The notes: generated by a model not told the origin, from the letters alone. A stretch of DNA of 64,000 nt from Ensifer adhaerens (GCF_000697965.2 NZ_CP015880.1:310001-374000), one strand, 5' to 3'. Shown: positions 49,576 to 61,051, counted from the stretch's first letter. Translations and numbers: made by a program.

Positions 49576-50537
49576 CTGACGGGGTGCTGGTTGGGCAGAA
49601 GCGGCGCATTCGCGGCAAAGCATTCCGCCGGTAGCCCGGTAGTATAGCCGCGGGTGATATGGGCCGTGTCAGCATAGGCCTTGTTGCGCATCAGGATCGC
49701 GTGCAGTTCCGGTAGATTGTAGAACGGCACACCGGGATACAGATGGTGCTCCAGGTGGTAGTTGATGTTGTGGGGCGCGAAGAACAGCTTCTCCCAGGCG
49801 TGCGGATAGACGGTGCGTGAGCTCGTCAGTTCGTCGCTATAGTCCATGCTGCCGAAATGCTCGGCGACGCTGCGTATATAAAGGAACAGGCAGAAGAAGG
49901 TGAGGAACGGCACCACCCAGTAGAGCGCCACTTCCCGCCAGATGCCGAAGAGCGTGAAGATCGCGGCGGCGGCGGCGTAGAAGCCGACGCGCAGCAGCTT
50001 GTACTGCAGCGTTGAACGGTCGTTCTTGCCCATGCGTTTGGCCATATGCAGCATGTCGCGCAGCGAATTGACCGCGACGAGGTAACCGAGCAATTGCGTG
50101 ACGCCGCGCGCAACCTTTTGCGGAAAGGTGAATTGCGGCATGCCGAGCTTCGCTGTCCAGTCCGGATCCTCGTCGCTATTGGCGTGCTGATGGTGGGCGA
50201 GATGGTTCTGGCGGTAGCCATCGACCGTGGCCAGCACCGGCCAGGCGAGCAGCAGGTCGCTCATCCAGTCGCTGAGTTTCCGGTTGCGGATGATGCGATA
50301 GTGCGCCGCCTCGTGGATCATGCAGCCGAGCGCATGCATGCGTCCGGCGATCAGCACCACAGCAATCAGGTAGACGAAGACATTGCCGAAATACTCGCTG
50401 ACGGCGATGGCTGCTGCGATCATCGTCCAGTCGAATGCGATTGCCGCAAGGGCCTTTTGCGGCTCGAGCACCGACAGGCGCTTCAACTGCTTCGGATCGA
50501 TCCTGCGGCTTTTCCCGCCGACGATCTGCTCACCCAT
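49569..50537 (-). CDS. Membrane fatty acid desaturase
   Basis: A 322-aa integral membrane desaturase/hydroxylase. The three His boxes are intact: H75-E-A-A-H79, H112-L-A-H-H116 and H261-L-E-H-H265, which bind the di-iron centre. Several membrane spans are seen. It probably introduces a double bond into membrane lipids; the exact substrate is unknown. The start at 50537 has CAGGTG upstream. It overlaps the end of the ScfR-like gene by 7 bp (tail to tail) and is divergent from potF. Confidence 0.87.
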   Translation of the reverse strand: MGEQIVGGKSRRIDPKQLKRLSVLEPQKALAAIAFDWTMIAAAIAVSEYFGNVFVYLIAVVLIAGRMHALGCMIHEAAHYRIIRNRKLSDWMSDLLLAWPVLATVDGYRQNHLAHHQHANSDEDPDWTAKLGMPQFTFPQKVARGVTQLLGYLVAVNSLRDMLHMAKRMGKNDRSTLQYKLLRVGFYAAAAAIFTLFGIWREVALYWVVPFLTFFCLFLYIRSVAEHFGSMDYSDELTSSRTVYPHAWEKLFFAPHNINYHLEHHLYPGVPFYNLPELHAILMRNKAYADTAHITRGYTTGLPAECFAANAPLLPNQHPVSY

Positions 50538-50872
50538 GACGACACCTGAGATCCTGAACCGCAACTGTCGGGAAAATCGCATGGCGATCATGGTTAATCA
50601 ATCGTAAATGGCGGTCCGTACAGAGGCGGCAAAGCTATGGTTAACGGTGCCGCCGCGGCCGGGTCGAAGGCGACAGGCTGGAAGCAAGGCGCCATAAGTG
50701 CCCGTTTTTCTTCGACTTGTGAAACTGATGAGCCCACAGGGCGGCGCTTCTTATCGGCACGAAAGCGCTTGAGGTTATCGAGAAAGATGCCTAACCTCCG
50801 GCCTGAACGAAGCGGATTGGACGGTGTCCCGGCGTGCCGGGCCCGATACGAAAAAACCAAGAGGGGAGTTGT
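50538..50872. promoter_or_regulatory. 335-bp divergent region, desaturase / potF
   Basis: No convincing gene. TTAATCAATCG near the desaturase end and GGTTAACGG at 50638-50646 are AT-rich. CCCGG-CGTG-CCGGG (50828-50841) is a hairpin about 30 bases before the potF start. Promoters for both genes must lie here, but I cannot fix them. Confidence 0.4.
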
Positions 50873-51967
50873 ATGTCCAAGCTCATCGTCACAACCCTGG
50901 CGGCAGCCGTTCTGGCCGGCTCGACCATGCTGGCCTCGGCGCAGGAGCGCGTGGTCAACGTCTACAACTGGTCGGACTATATCGACAGCAGCATTCTGGA
51001 AGATTTCACCAAGGAGACCGGTATCAAGGTCGTCTACGACGTCTTCGATTCCAACGAGATCCTGGAGACGAAGCTGCTTGCAGGTGGCTCCGGCTACGAC
51101 GTGGTGGTGCCGACGGCAACCTTCCTGCAGCGGCAGATCGCCGCGGGCGTGTTCCAGAAGCTCGACAAGTCGAAGCTGCCGAACCTTTCCAATATGTGGG
51201 ACGTGATCATGGAGCGTACGGCCAAGTACGATCCGGGCAACGACTATGCCATCGACTACATGTGGGGCACAACCGGCATCGGCTACAATGTCGACAAGAT
51301 GAAGGCGATCCTTGGCACGGACGAGAAGCCCAACTGGGACGTCATCTTCAAGCCGGAACTGGCGGCGAAGTTCAAGGATTGCGGCATCCACATCCTCGAT
51401 TCCCCGACCGACGTGATGCCTTCGGCGCTCGCCTATCTCGGCCTCAACCCGGATAGCCACGAGGCGGCCGATCTCGAAAAGGCGGCTGAGCTGCTGGCGA
51501 GCATCCGCCCCAATGTGCGCAAGTTCCATTCCTCGGAATACATCAACGCGCTCGCCAACGGCGACATCTGCCTTGCAATCGGCTTTTCCGGCGACGTCTT
51601 CCAGGCCCGCGACCGTGCGGCCGAAGCCAAGGCTGGTGTGACCGTCGACTACGCGATCCCGTCCCAGGGCGCGCAGATGTGGTTCGACATGCTTGCGATT
51701 CCGGCTGATGCACCGCACGTCGAGGAGGCGCACGCCTTCCTCAACTACATGATGAAGCCCGAGGTCGTCGCCAAGGCATCGAACTATGTCTTCTACGCCA
51801 ACGGCAACAAGGCCTCGCAGCAGTTCCTCGACAAGGCCGTCATGGAAGATACCGCCATCTACCCGACGGAAGAGGTGATGCAGAAACTGTTCACGGTGAC
51901 GCCCTTCGAGGCGAAAGAGCAGAGGGTATTGACCCGTCTCTGGACAAAGGTCGTAACCGGCCAGTAA
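50873..51967 (+). CDS. potF: PotF-like polyamine-binding periplasmic protein
   Basis: A 364-aa spermidine/putrescine-type binding protein with a signal peptide (LIVTTLAAAVLAGSTMLASA). The mature start VVNVYNWSDYIDSSILEDF is the PotF/PotD hallmark (Trp and Asp in the ligand pocket), and GYDVVVPTATFLQRQI and MWGTTGIGYNV follow. I chose the ATG at 50873 because GAGGGGAG precedes it. It is first in a four-gene importer operon. Confidence 0.92.
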   Translation: MSKLIVTTLAAAVLAGSTMLASAQERVVNVYNWSDYIDSSILEDFTKETGIKVVYDVFDSNEILETKLLAGGSGYDVVVPTATFLQRQIAAGVFQKLDKSKLPNLSNMWDVIMERTAKYDPGNDYAIDYMWGTTGIGYNVDKMKAILGTDEKPNWDVIFKPELAAKFKDCGIHILDSPTDVMPSALAYLGLNPDSHEAADLEKAAELLASIRPNVRKFHSSEYINALANGDICLAIGFSGDVFQARDRAAEAKAGVTVDYAIPSQGAQMWFDMLAIPADAPHVEEAHAFLNYMMKPEVVAKASNYVFYANGNKASQQFLDKAVMEDTAIYPTEEVMQKLFTVTPFEAKEQRVLTRLWTKVVTGQ

Positions 51968-51980
51968 GAGCGGAAAACGA

Positions 51981-52012
51981 ATTGCCCGGACCTCAAAATC
52001 CGGGCAATTTTC
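51981..52012 (+). terminator. Intercistronic stem-loop between potF and potG
   Basis: A perfect 10-bp stem ATTGCCCGGA (51981-51990) / TCCGGGCAAT (51999-52008) is followed by TTTCTT. It is terminator-like but weak, so partial termination after the binding-protein gene is likely. Confidence 0.7.
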
Positions 52013-52068
52013 TTAAGGGGGCACCGGGGAAAACGAGAGTGCCCATCGGCTGTATCATTCGGGGATAG

Positions 52069-53214
52069 ATGATGAAGTCTCTCGGCAGTATCCGGCGGTC
52101 CTTTGCCCCTTGGGCGGATCCCGCTTCCAAGCCATTCATTTCCTTCAAGAACGTGACCAAGCGGTTCGGCGATTTCACCGCCGTCGACGACCTTTCGCTG
52201 GATATCTACACGCGCGAGTTCTTTGCGCTGCTCGGTGCGTCCGGCTGCGGAAAGTCGACGCTTCTGCGCATGCTCGCCGGCTTCGAACAGCCGACGTCGG
52301 GTGAGATCATTCTCGACGGACAGAGCCTGGCCGGCATTCCGCCCTACAGGCGTCCGGTCAACATGATGTTCCAGTCCTACGCGCTCTTCCCGCATATGAA
52401 CGTGGAGAAGAACATCGCCTTCGGCCTGAAGCAGGATGGCATGCCGAAGGCGGATATTGCCGAGCGCGTCGCCCAGATGTTGAAGCTGGTGAAGCTCGAA
52501 AAGTTTTCCCAGCGCAAGCCGCACCAGCTTTCGGGCGGTCAGCGCCAGCGTGTCGCGCTTGCCCGCTCACTTGCCAAGCGGCCGAAGGTGCTGCTCCTCG
52601 ACGAACCGCTCGGCGCGCTCGACAAGAAGCTGCGCGAGGAGACCCAGTTCGAACTGATGGATCTGCAGCAGGAACTCGGTCTCACCTTCGTCGTCGTCAC
52701 CCACGACCAGGAAGAGGCAATGACCATGGCCGACCGCATCGCGGTGATGAGCCACGGCAAGGTCATTCAGGTGGCGACGCCTGCCGAAATCTACGAGGCG
52801 CCGAACTCCCGTTTCGTCGCGGACTTCATCGGCGACGTCAACATTTTCGAGGGCGCTGTTTCCGGCGCCGAGGGCGGCTATGTGCGCCTTGAGGGCACCA
52901 ACGGTTTCCCGATCCGCATGGCATCGCCCGAGACGCCGGCTGCCGGCGGCAAGTCCGCCGTCGCCGTCCGCCCGGAAAAGATCCGCGTCAGCCGCCAGCC
53001 GCCGGCGCACGCGCCCGTCAACACCGTTCAGGGCGAGATCTGGGATATCGGTTATCTCGGCGACATGACCGTCTTCCACGTGCGCCTGAAGGACGGACGC
53101 GTGATCAAGGCCTCGTCGCTCAACGCGGTGCGCGCGGTCGAGGATCCGCTCGGCTACGACCAGGAGGTCTGGGTTTCCTTCGGCGAAGATGCCGGCGTCG
53201 TTCTGAAGGATTGA
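52069..53214 (+). CDS. potG: PotG-like ABC ATPase
   Basis: A 381-aa polyamine-type ATPase. Motifs: Walker A GASGCGKST, signature QLSGGQRQR, Walker B VLLLDEPLGALDKKLR, and switch His in TFVVVTHDQEEAMT. A TOBE domain forms the last ~110 residues. GGGGATAG precedes ATGATG. It lies past a hairpin from potF and 4 bp before potH. Confidence 0.93.
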   Translation: MMKSLGSIRRSFAPWADPASKPFISFKNVTKRFGDFTAVDDLSLDIYTREFFALLGASGCGKSTLLRMLAGFEQPTSGEIILDGQSLAGIPPYRRPVNMMFQSYALFPHMNVEKNIAFGLKQDGMPKADIAERVAQMLKLVKLEKFSQRKPHQLSGGQRQRVALARSLAKRPKVLLLDEPLGALDKKLREETQFELMDLQQELGLTFVVVTHDQEEAMTMADRIAVMSHGKVIQVATPAEIYEAPNSRFVADFIGDVNIFEGAVSGAEGGYVRLEGTNGFPIRMASPETPAAGGKSAVAVRPEKIRVSRQPPAHAPVNTVQGEIWDIGYLGDMTVFHVRLKDGRVIKASSLNAVRAVEDPLGYDQEVWVSFGEDAGVVLKD

Positions 53215-53218
53215 GGCC

Positions 53219-54130
53219 ATGACCCGTGTCGCATCCGCCCTCTTCAGCCGCCTCGTCATCATCATCCCCTATGCCTGGCTGCTGTTCTTCTTCCTGATCC
53301 CCTTCTTCATCGTCTTCCGCATCTCGCTGTCGCAGACGGCGGTGGCCATGCCGCCCTATACGCCGGTCTTCGATCTGTTCGGCGGCCTGTCCGGCATCCT
53401 TGAAAAGGCGCGGGAATTCTCCTTCGACAACTACGTCTGGCTGACGGAAGACGTCCTCTACTTCAACGCCTATGTGTCGAGCGTCATCATCGCGGGCGTC
53501 TCGACCGTGCTGACGCTGCTGATCGCCTATCCGGTTGCCTACGGTATGGCGAAAGCGCCGAAGACCATTCGCCCGACGCTGCTGATGCTGGTGATCCTGC
53601 CCTTCTGGACGAGCTTCCTGATCCGCGTCTACGCCTGGATCGCGATCCTCAAACCCGAGGGGCTGCTCAACCAGTTCCTGATGAGCATCAACGTCATCGA
53701 CCAACCGCTGATCATCCTCAACACCAATTGGGCGATCTATATCGGCATCGTCTATTCCTATCTGCCCTTCATGGTGCTGCCGATCTATTCGTCGCTTGAG
53801 AAGATGGATCACACCCTGACGGAGGCCGCGCTCGACCTCGGCTGCACGCCGTTTACCGCCTTCTGGCGCGTGACATTCCCGCTGTCGCTGGCGGGCGTCG
53901 TCGCCGGCTGCCTGCTGGTCTTCATCCCAGCCGTCGGCGAATTCGTTATCCCCGACCTGCTTGGCGGTTCGGAAACGCTGATGATCGGCAAGACGCTCTG
54001 GAACGAGTTCAACGCCAACCGCGACTGGCCGGTCTCTTCGGCCGTGGCGACGATCCTGCTTCTGATCCTGGTGTTGCCGATCGTCTACTTCCAGAACGCC
54101 CAGGCCAAAGCCGACAGCGAGGGGAGGTAG
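53219..54130 (+). CDS. potH: PotH-like ABC permease
   Basis: A 303-aa inner-membrane permease with about six spans and a periplasmic loop after TM1. The EAA loop LTEAALDLGCTPFTAFWRVTFPLS is intact. It spans the membrane with PotI. The SD is TTGAGG in the potG tail. Operon spacing is tight. Confidence 0.93.
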   Translation: MTRVASALFSRLVIIIPYAWLLFFFLIPFFIVFRISLSQTAVAMPPYTPVFDLFGGLSGILEKAREFSFDNYVWLTEDVLYFNAYVSSVIIAGVSTVLTLLIAYPVAYGMAKAPKTIRPTLLMLVILPFWTSFLIRVYAWIAILKPEGLLNQFLMSINVIDQPLIILNTNWAIYIGIVYSYLPFMVLPIYSSLEKMDHTLTEAALDLGCTPFTAFWRVTFPLSLAGVVAGCLLVFIPAVGEFVIPDLLGGSETLMIGKTLWNEFNANRDWPVSSAVATILLLILVLPIVYFQNAQAKADSEGR

Positions 54131-54133
54131 GAC

Positions 54134-54952
54134 ATGGGCAACTGGTCACGCTTCAACATCGCCTCGATCGTGCTCGGTTTCGGCTTTCTCTACCTGCCGA
54201 TCGTGCTTCTGGTGATCTTCTCCTTCAACGAATCGAAGCTCGTCACCGTCTGGGCGGGCTTTTCGACCAAATGGTACACGCAGCTCTGGCATAACCAGGC
54301 GCTGCTCGATGCCGCCTGGGTGACGATCCGCGTCGCGCTGATCTCGGCGACCTTCGCCACCGTGCTCGGTACGCTCGCGGCTTTGGCGCTCGTCCGCTAC
54401 ACGCGCTTCCGTGGCCGCATGCTGTTTTCCGGCATGGTCTATGCACCGCTCGTCATGCCCGAGGTGATCACCGGCCTGTCGCTGCTGTTGTTGTTCGTTG
54501 CCATCGGTCTCGACCGCGGCTTCTGGACGATCACGCTGGCGCACATCACCTTCACCATGTGCTTCGTTGCTGTGGTGGTGCAGTCGCGGTTGCTCAGCTT
54601 CGACCGGTCGATCGAAGAGGCAGCCCTCGATCTCGGCGCCACGCCGGTCACGACCTTCTTCTCGATCACCCTTCCGGTCATCGCGCCCGCGGTGTTTTCC
54701 GGCTGGGTTCTCGCCTTCACGCTGTCGCTGGACGATCTGGTGATCTCGAGTTTCACCACGGGACCGGGCGCCACCACGCTGCCGATGAAGATCTACAGCC
54801 AGGTGCGGCTGGGCGTGACGCCGGAAATCAACGCGATCTGCACCATCCTCATCGGTGTCGTCGCCATCGGGGTGGTCGTTGCCTCGATCGTCACCAAGCA
54901 GCGCGAGGCGCAGCGCGAACGGGACGAGCGGGCGGCCTTCGCCCAGTCCTGA
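54134..54952 (+). CDS. potI: PotI-like ABC permease
   Basis: A 272-aa permease with six spans; the EAA loop IEEAALDLGATPVTTFFSITLPVI is intact, and TM1 (IVLGFGFLYLPIVLLVIFSF) is typical of PotI/PotC. It starts 3 bp after potH and ends the transporter operon. GGGGAGG precedes the ATG. Confidence 0.93.
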   Translation: MGNWSRFNIASIVLGFGFLYLPIVLLVIFSFNESKLVTVWAGFSTKWYTQLWHNQALLDAAWVTIRVALISATFATVLGTLAALALVRYTRFRGRMLFSGMVYAPLVMPEVITGLSLLLLFVAIGLDRGFWTITLAHITFTMCFVAVVVQSRLLSFDRSIEEAALDLGATPVTTFFSITLPVIAPAVFSGWVLAFTLSLDDLVISSFTTGPGATTLPMKIYSQVRLGVTPEINAICTILIGVVAIGVVVASIVTKQREAQRERDERAAFAQS

Positions 54953-55030
54953 ACGGTGCGAATTCGAGACTAGCGTGACGCGGCTTGTCCGCCACGAACC
55001 GACGGCTGGTGTCTCTGACGCCGGCCGTTT

Positions 55031-56848
55031 TCAGTTGGGTTCGCCAAGAACCGACAGGGGTGAGATCACTGCATTCGGCCAGGAACCGCCGACGAAGAAA
55101 CGCAGCCTTTGCCCGGCATTCAATGTGTCGGTGTAGGTGCCTGCGAGCGCCAGGCTGCCGCTGCGGTAGGGAATGACGCCGTTGACCGAGAGATTGCCGG
55201 TCTGGCCGGCAAAGAGCGCTCGGTTCAGCCGCGCCGACCCTTCCCCGAAGCTGGCTTCGATATCCGCCGTCTGGAAGGCGAAGTTGCCGTCGCTCGCCTG
55301 CGCCAGCGAAAAGAATTCTCCGGCCCGGACAAGGTTCGCAAAGGCATTTGCGTCGAAGCCGGTGAGGTTGCCGTTGGCGAGCGAAAGCCTGATGCGGCCG
55401 GAAGCCTCGGCCACCTGCGCGCGCCAGAACGGGTGTTCCGTCGTAAGGTCCAGATTGACATTGCCCCGGCCGGTCGGAACCGGGCCGGTGAAACCGAAGT
55501 CAGCAAGGGCGGCGGCAAGGTCGGCATTCTTCAGCACCAGTTCCAGACGGCCACCGCCGGCCAGCCCCTCTTCCGAAGCGGCGAGCCGCCCGCTGAGCCG
55601 GCCATTGGCATAGGTGCTGTCGGCGACGTCGATGGAGGCGCGCCCGTGATCGATGATGACGCCGGCGGCGAGATCTTCGAGCCGTAGCGGGCCTACCAGT
55701 GCCTCCTGCGCCGACAGCCGCACATCGGCACGCCAGCTGCGCGCGAACGCGTCGCCGAGTTGTTGTGTGAGTTCGTCCGGCTCCAGCGGGTCGATGAACG
55801 GCTGCAGCCCATTGAGATCGATGCGGTCGAAGGCGAGCGTGCCTTCGACGCGGTGGGTATCGTCGATCGGCGTGGAGATGTCGAGGATGCCGGTCGCGTT
55901 GGCACCGCCGAGCGTCAGCTGAAGCTCGTCGAGCTTCAGCGAGGCCTTACCGCTGGTGACGTTGGCGCTGAGGCTGAAGCCGCTGTCCGGCAATGCGCCC
56001 GCCGCCTTGCCTTTGTACCAGGCGGCAAGGGCCTGCAGCGAGGCCGTCGAAACCTGCAGCCGTCCCGCGGCAGTCGGTGCAGGGGAGAGATTGCCGTTGC
56101 CTTCGAACGAGAGACTGAGCGCCGCCGAGGATAGCGACGTCTTGAGCGCCGCATCGTGGCCGGTCAGCAGCATCAGCGGTTCGTTGCATTCGAGCGTCCA
56201 GGCCACCGTCTGTCCGCCAAGGCTTCCCGAAAGCCGGGCGCTGAGCTGCTTGGTGAACGAAGGCCAGGAGACGGTTCCGGATATGCCGGAAAATTCCCGG
56301 GTCTGGTTGGTGACGAGGTCGATGATCTGCAGGCGGCCGTTTTCGACGGTGACATCGCCGAACGGCGTATCCTTCTCGGCAGCCTGTGTGTCCGGGGTAC
56401 TCAGCCAGTGCGGCCGCTGCCAGTTGAGTGTGCCGTCCGTGTGCCGCTCGAGCGTGACGACGGGCTCGATCAGCCGGATATCGTCCAGCGCCGGTGTGCC
56501 GTCGATCGCTGAAAACAGGCTGAACGTCGCGGTAATGCTGCCGATATGCGCGAGCTTGCGGGACGATCCATCCGTAGTTTCGATCGTCGCCGAGCGGAGC
56601 GTCAAAGTCGGTTCCGGCCAGAAGCTGATCTCGGGATTGCCCGATATTCGGCTCTTTCCGCCGGACCAGGCGTCCAGCATATGCTCCACGGTCGGACGCA
56701 CGTTCGTCGTCGAAATCACCAGAGGCAGGACGGCGTTGTAGCCGGCTGCAAGCCCGACGCCGATCGCGGCCGGCCACAGGAAATGGCGGCGCCGCAGCTG
56801 CGACAACAGGCGTACGTCGCGCATCATATGCAGAAATTTACGTCTCAT
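55031..56848 (-). CDS. AsmA-family envelope protein
   Basis: A 605-aa protein with one N-terminal membrane segment (FLWPAAIGVGLAAGYNAVLPLVI) and a long periplasmic beta-rich part. The N-terminal AsmA region (FWPEPTLTLRSATIETTDG; DDIRLIEPVVTLERHTDGTLNW) and the C-terminal AsmA_2-like region (LEDLAAGVIIDHGRASIDVADSTYANGRLSGRL) are both present. Such proteins are linked to lipid transport and outer-membrane integrity. The start could be a few codons later (56827). It is convergent with potI. Confidence 0.85.
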   Translation of the reverse strand: MRRKFLHMMRDVRLLSQLRRRHFLWPAAIGVGLAAGYNAVLPLVISTTNVRPTVEHMLDAWSGGKSRISGNPEISFWPEPTLTLRSATIETTDGSSRKLAHIGSITATFSLFSAIDGTPALDDIRLIEPVVTLERHTDGTLNWQRPHWLSTPDTQAAEKDTPFGDVTVENGRLQIIDLVTNQTREFSGISGTVSWPSFTKQLSARLSGSLGGQTVAWTLECNEPLMLLTGHDAALKTSLSSAALSLSFEGNGNLSPAPTAAGRLQVSTASLQALAAWYKGKAAGALPDSGFSLSANVTSGKASLKLDELQLTLGGANATGILDISTPIDDTHRVEGTLAFDRIDLNGLQPFIDPLEPDELTQQLGDAFARSWRADVRLSAQEALVGPLRLEDLAAGVIIDHGRASIDVADSTYANGRLSGRLAASEEGLAGGGRLELVLKNADLAAALADFGFTGPVPTGRGNVNLDLTTEHPFWRAQVAEASGRIRLSLANGNLTGFDANAFANLVRAGEFFSLAQASDGNFAFQTADIEASFGEGSARLNRALFAGQTGNLSVNGVIPYRSGSLALAGTYTDTLNAGQRLRFFVGGSWPNAVISPLSVLGEPN

Positions 56849-57034
56849 GTCCGCCTGGTCGCCGTCGCTTGGGTCACGTGAGCTTGGATAGGCCTTCGGT
56901 CCTCAGAAATCAAATGCGACGGACAGGCAACAGACAGGTAAATGTCGTCCACGCGATGACGAGGCGCTTTCCGGTGCTGTTTATTTTGCGATGCAGCATG
57001 GTATAGAGGGCATGGAGCAGGAGTGGAGGAAAGC

Positions 57035-58987
<1,953 letters not shown>

Positions 58988-59112
58988 GGGCGCGTTAACG
59001 GATTCGCGTGATTGGAATTAACCAAGGCTTCAGACTTGCTGAAAAATCCCTAAAATTGCGGATCCGGCGGGTAAGGTCTTGTTAAGGATTGGGGGCGCAT
59101 GGTCATGCCAAC

Positions 59113-59238
59113 TTGAGGCCGATCGATGTTGGATCGGCGTTCGGCAGAGATGCCGTCGCGGACATGACGTCGTTACTTCTCGAGCGATTGTTGGTTTAGC
59201 ATTCAACTATCGAGGTGGCCTCCCAGCCACCTTTTTTT
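59113..59238 (+). ncRNA. Candidate small RNA with intrinsic terminator
   Basis: Four stems lie in 120 bases: GCCGATC/GATCGGC (59118-59138), CGGCA-GAGA-TGCCG (59142-59155), CGATTGTTG/CAACTATCG (59185-59212, one mismatch), then the terminator AGGTGGC/GCCACCT (59213-59232) and TTTTTT. The unpaired TTACTTCTC (59173-59181) and terminator loop CTCCCA are pyrimidine-rich anti-SD-like stretches, a common feature of alphaproteobacterial sRNAs. The 5' end is not defined: a 77-nt RNA would start near 59161, a longer one near 59110. It could also be a 3' UTR of acsA2. Confidence 0.55.
59213..59238 (+). terminator. Rho-independent terminator
   Basis: A 7-bp perfect stem AGGTGGC / GCCACCT with loop CTCCCA and a run of at least six T. 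It lies 225 bp after the acsA2 stop and just before the convergent permease gene, so it ends either acsA2 mRNA or an independent RNA. Confidence 0.88.
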
Positions 59239-59276
59239 TATGCGTTTCTCGCCCGCCAGGCCTTGCTGAACGGGGC

Positions 59277-61022
59277 TCAGGAGCGGCGTTCGAGCGACCG
59301 CGACACGAGGATGACCGGGATCATGCCGGCGACGACGATGATCATCGCGGCGACCGAAGCGTCTTCGACCTTGGCCCGAGACGCGTCTTCGTAGACGAGC
59401 GTGGCGAGCGTGTTGAAGTTGAAGGGTCTGAGCATGATCGTTGCCGAAAGCTCCTTCATCGTCTCGATGAAGACGAGGAGAGCGGCGGTCAGTACCGCCG
59501 GCCGCATCATCGGCAAAAGCACGGTGCGCAAAGTCTGGCCGCCGGTCCGGCCGAGCGCGCGCGCCGCCATGTCGAGATGCGGCGAAAGCTTCTGGAAACC
59601 CGCTTCGAGCGAGCCCTCGGCCATGGTGAGGAAGCGCACGCTGCAGGCGTAGATGATCGCAAAGCCGGTGCCGGTCATCATCAACCCGGTGGAGATACCG
59701 AACGTATCGCGCATGCCGGCATCGATAATGTTGTCGAGAGCGGCCAGCGGGAAGAGCACGCCGATCGCAAGAACAGTGCCGGGCACGCCATAGCCGAAGG
59801 AGGCGAGCCGCCCGGCGATGTCGCTCACCCGAGAATGCCCCGTGCGCGCCGCATAGGCGAGCACGAAACCGAGCAGAACGGTCACCGTTGCGGTCGCACC
59901 TGAGACGAGGATGCTATGAAAGAGCGCGTTGAGCAGCCGCGGCTCGATGAACTGGTCGATGCGCTTGAGCGCATAATTGCCGAGGATCAGCACGGGTACG
60001 GCAAAGCCTGAAACCACGGGCAGCAGGCAGGCGACCATGGCGGCCCACTTCTTCCAGCCGGACAGTATGAGCCGGGCAGCATCGTGGACGGCGGACGTCG
60101 TCTTCTGGCTGGAGAAGCGCTGGCGTCGCCGTGCGGCCCGCTCGATCATCATCAGGCCGATGACGAAGACCAGCATGATGCAGGCGATCTGCGCGGCGCC
60201 CGCGAGGCTGCCGCGGTTCAGCCAGGTGTCGAAGATCGAGAAGGTCAGCGTCTGCACGCCAAGGAATTCGACCGCGCCGATGTCGTTCAGCGTTTCCATC
60301 GCCACCAGCGTCAGGCCGATCATGATGGCCGGGCGGGCCATCGGGATCTGGATGCGGAAGAACACCTTCAGCGGCCCGGCGCCGAGCGTGCGGGCGACGT
60401 CGGCGGCCGCGCGTCCCTGCATCAGGAACATCGAACGGCAGGCGAGGTAGATATAGGGATAGAGAACCGAACTCAGCACGAGCACGGCGCCGCCGAGCGA
60501 GCGGATATCCGGAAACCAGTAGTCACGGCTCGTCTTGAAGCCGAAGATCGCGCGGATCAGTCCCTGCACCGGCCCGGTAAAGGTGAAAAGCTCGCCGAAC
60601 GCATAGGCAGCGAGATAGGCGGGGATTGCGAGCGGCAACACCAGTGCTGCCGACAGGAAGCGCCGCAGCGGAAACTCGCAGCTTGCGACAAGCCAGGCCG
60701 TGAGGATGCCGACGAAGGCGGTCACGGCACCCGTCAGCGAGATCAAGAGCAGCGTGCGCCCGGTGGCGCGCGGAATGACGTTCTGCATCAGATGCGGCCA
60801 GTCGCCGCCGCCGCCCGAGATCGCCAGCCAGGCGATCGCGATGATCGGCATCAGCACGATCACCGATGTCAATCCGGCCCATGTCGCCAGCAGGGGATGC
60901 GAAAGACCGGTTCCGGCACGCGCATGGCGGCGCTTGATGCTCTGAGATGTGGACTGCAATCGATCGATTCCGCGGCATGACGGCAAGAAATGGCCAATGG
61001 CGGCCAGCAAACTGGCCACCAC
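59277..61022 (-). CDS. Two-domain ABC permease, FbpB iron(III) type
   Basis: A 581-aa permease with about 12 spans in two fused halves. The first EAA loop is AADVARTLGAGPLKVFFRIQIPMA and the second is LDMAARALGRTGGQTLRTVLLPMM. This double arrangement is typical of FbpB/AfuB iron(III) and related thiamine/ferric transporters. No binding protein or ATPase gene is adjacent. The start is uncertain: the hydrophobic first span begins near residue 45, so a shorter start inside 60960-60900 is possible. Confidence 0.85.
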   Translation of the reverse strand: MVASLLAAIGHFLPSCRGIDRLQSTSQSIKRRHARAGTGLSHPLLATWAGLTSVIVLMPIIAIAWLAISGGGGDWPHLMQNVIPRATGRTLLLISLTGAVTAFVGILTAWLVASCEFPLRRFLSAALVLPLAIPAYLAAYAFGELFTFTGPVQGLIRAIFGFKTSRDYWFPDIRSLGGAVLVLSSVLYPYIYLACRSMFLMQGRAAADVARTLGAGPLKVFFRIQIPMARPAIMIGLTLVAMETLNDIGAVEFLGVQTLTFSIFDTWLNRGSLAGAAQIACIMLVFVIGLMMIERAARRRQRFSSQKTTSAVHDAARLILSGWKKWAAMVACLLPVVSGFAVPVLILGNYALKRIDQFIEPRLLNALFHSILVSGATATVTVLLGFVLAYAARTGHSRVSDIAGRLASFGYGVPGTVLAIGVLFPLAALDNIIDAGMRDTFGISTGLMMTGTGFAIIYACSVRFLTMAEGSLEAGFQKLSPHLDMAARALGRTGGQTLRTVLLPMMRPAVLTAALLVFIETMKELSATIMLRPFNFNTLATLVYEDASRAKVEDASVAAMIIVVAGMIPVILVSRSLERRS

Positions 61023-61051
61023 AAGTCAACATTTCCTTATAGCATCCGGCC

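Noticed and set aside
50759..50772. AAAGCGCTT near potF as a third AglR site
   Set aside because: Only the central 8 bases match; the flanks differ from the agl palindrome, and an 8-bp palindrome is expected by chance at this length and GC content.
50637..51206. Frame starting in the potF upstream region (Arg/Ser-rich)
   Set aside because: It has no SD and runs into potF in a different frame; composition is typical of noncoding frames.
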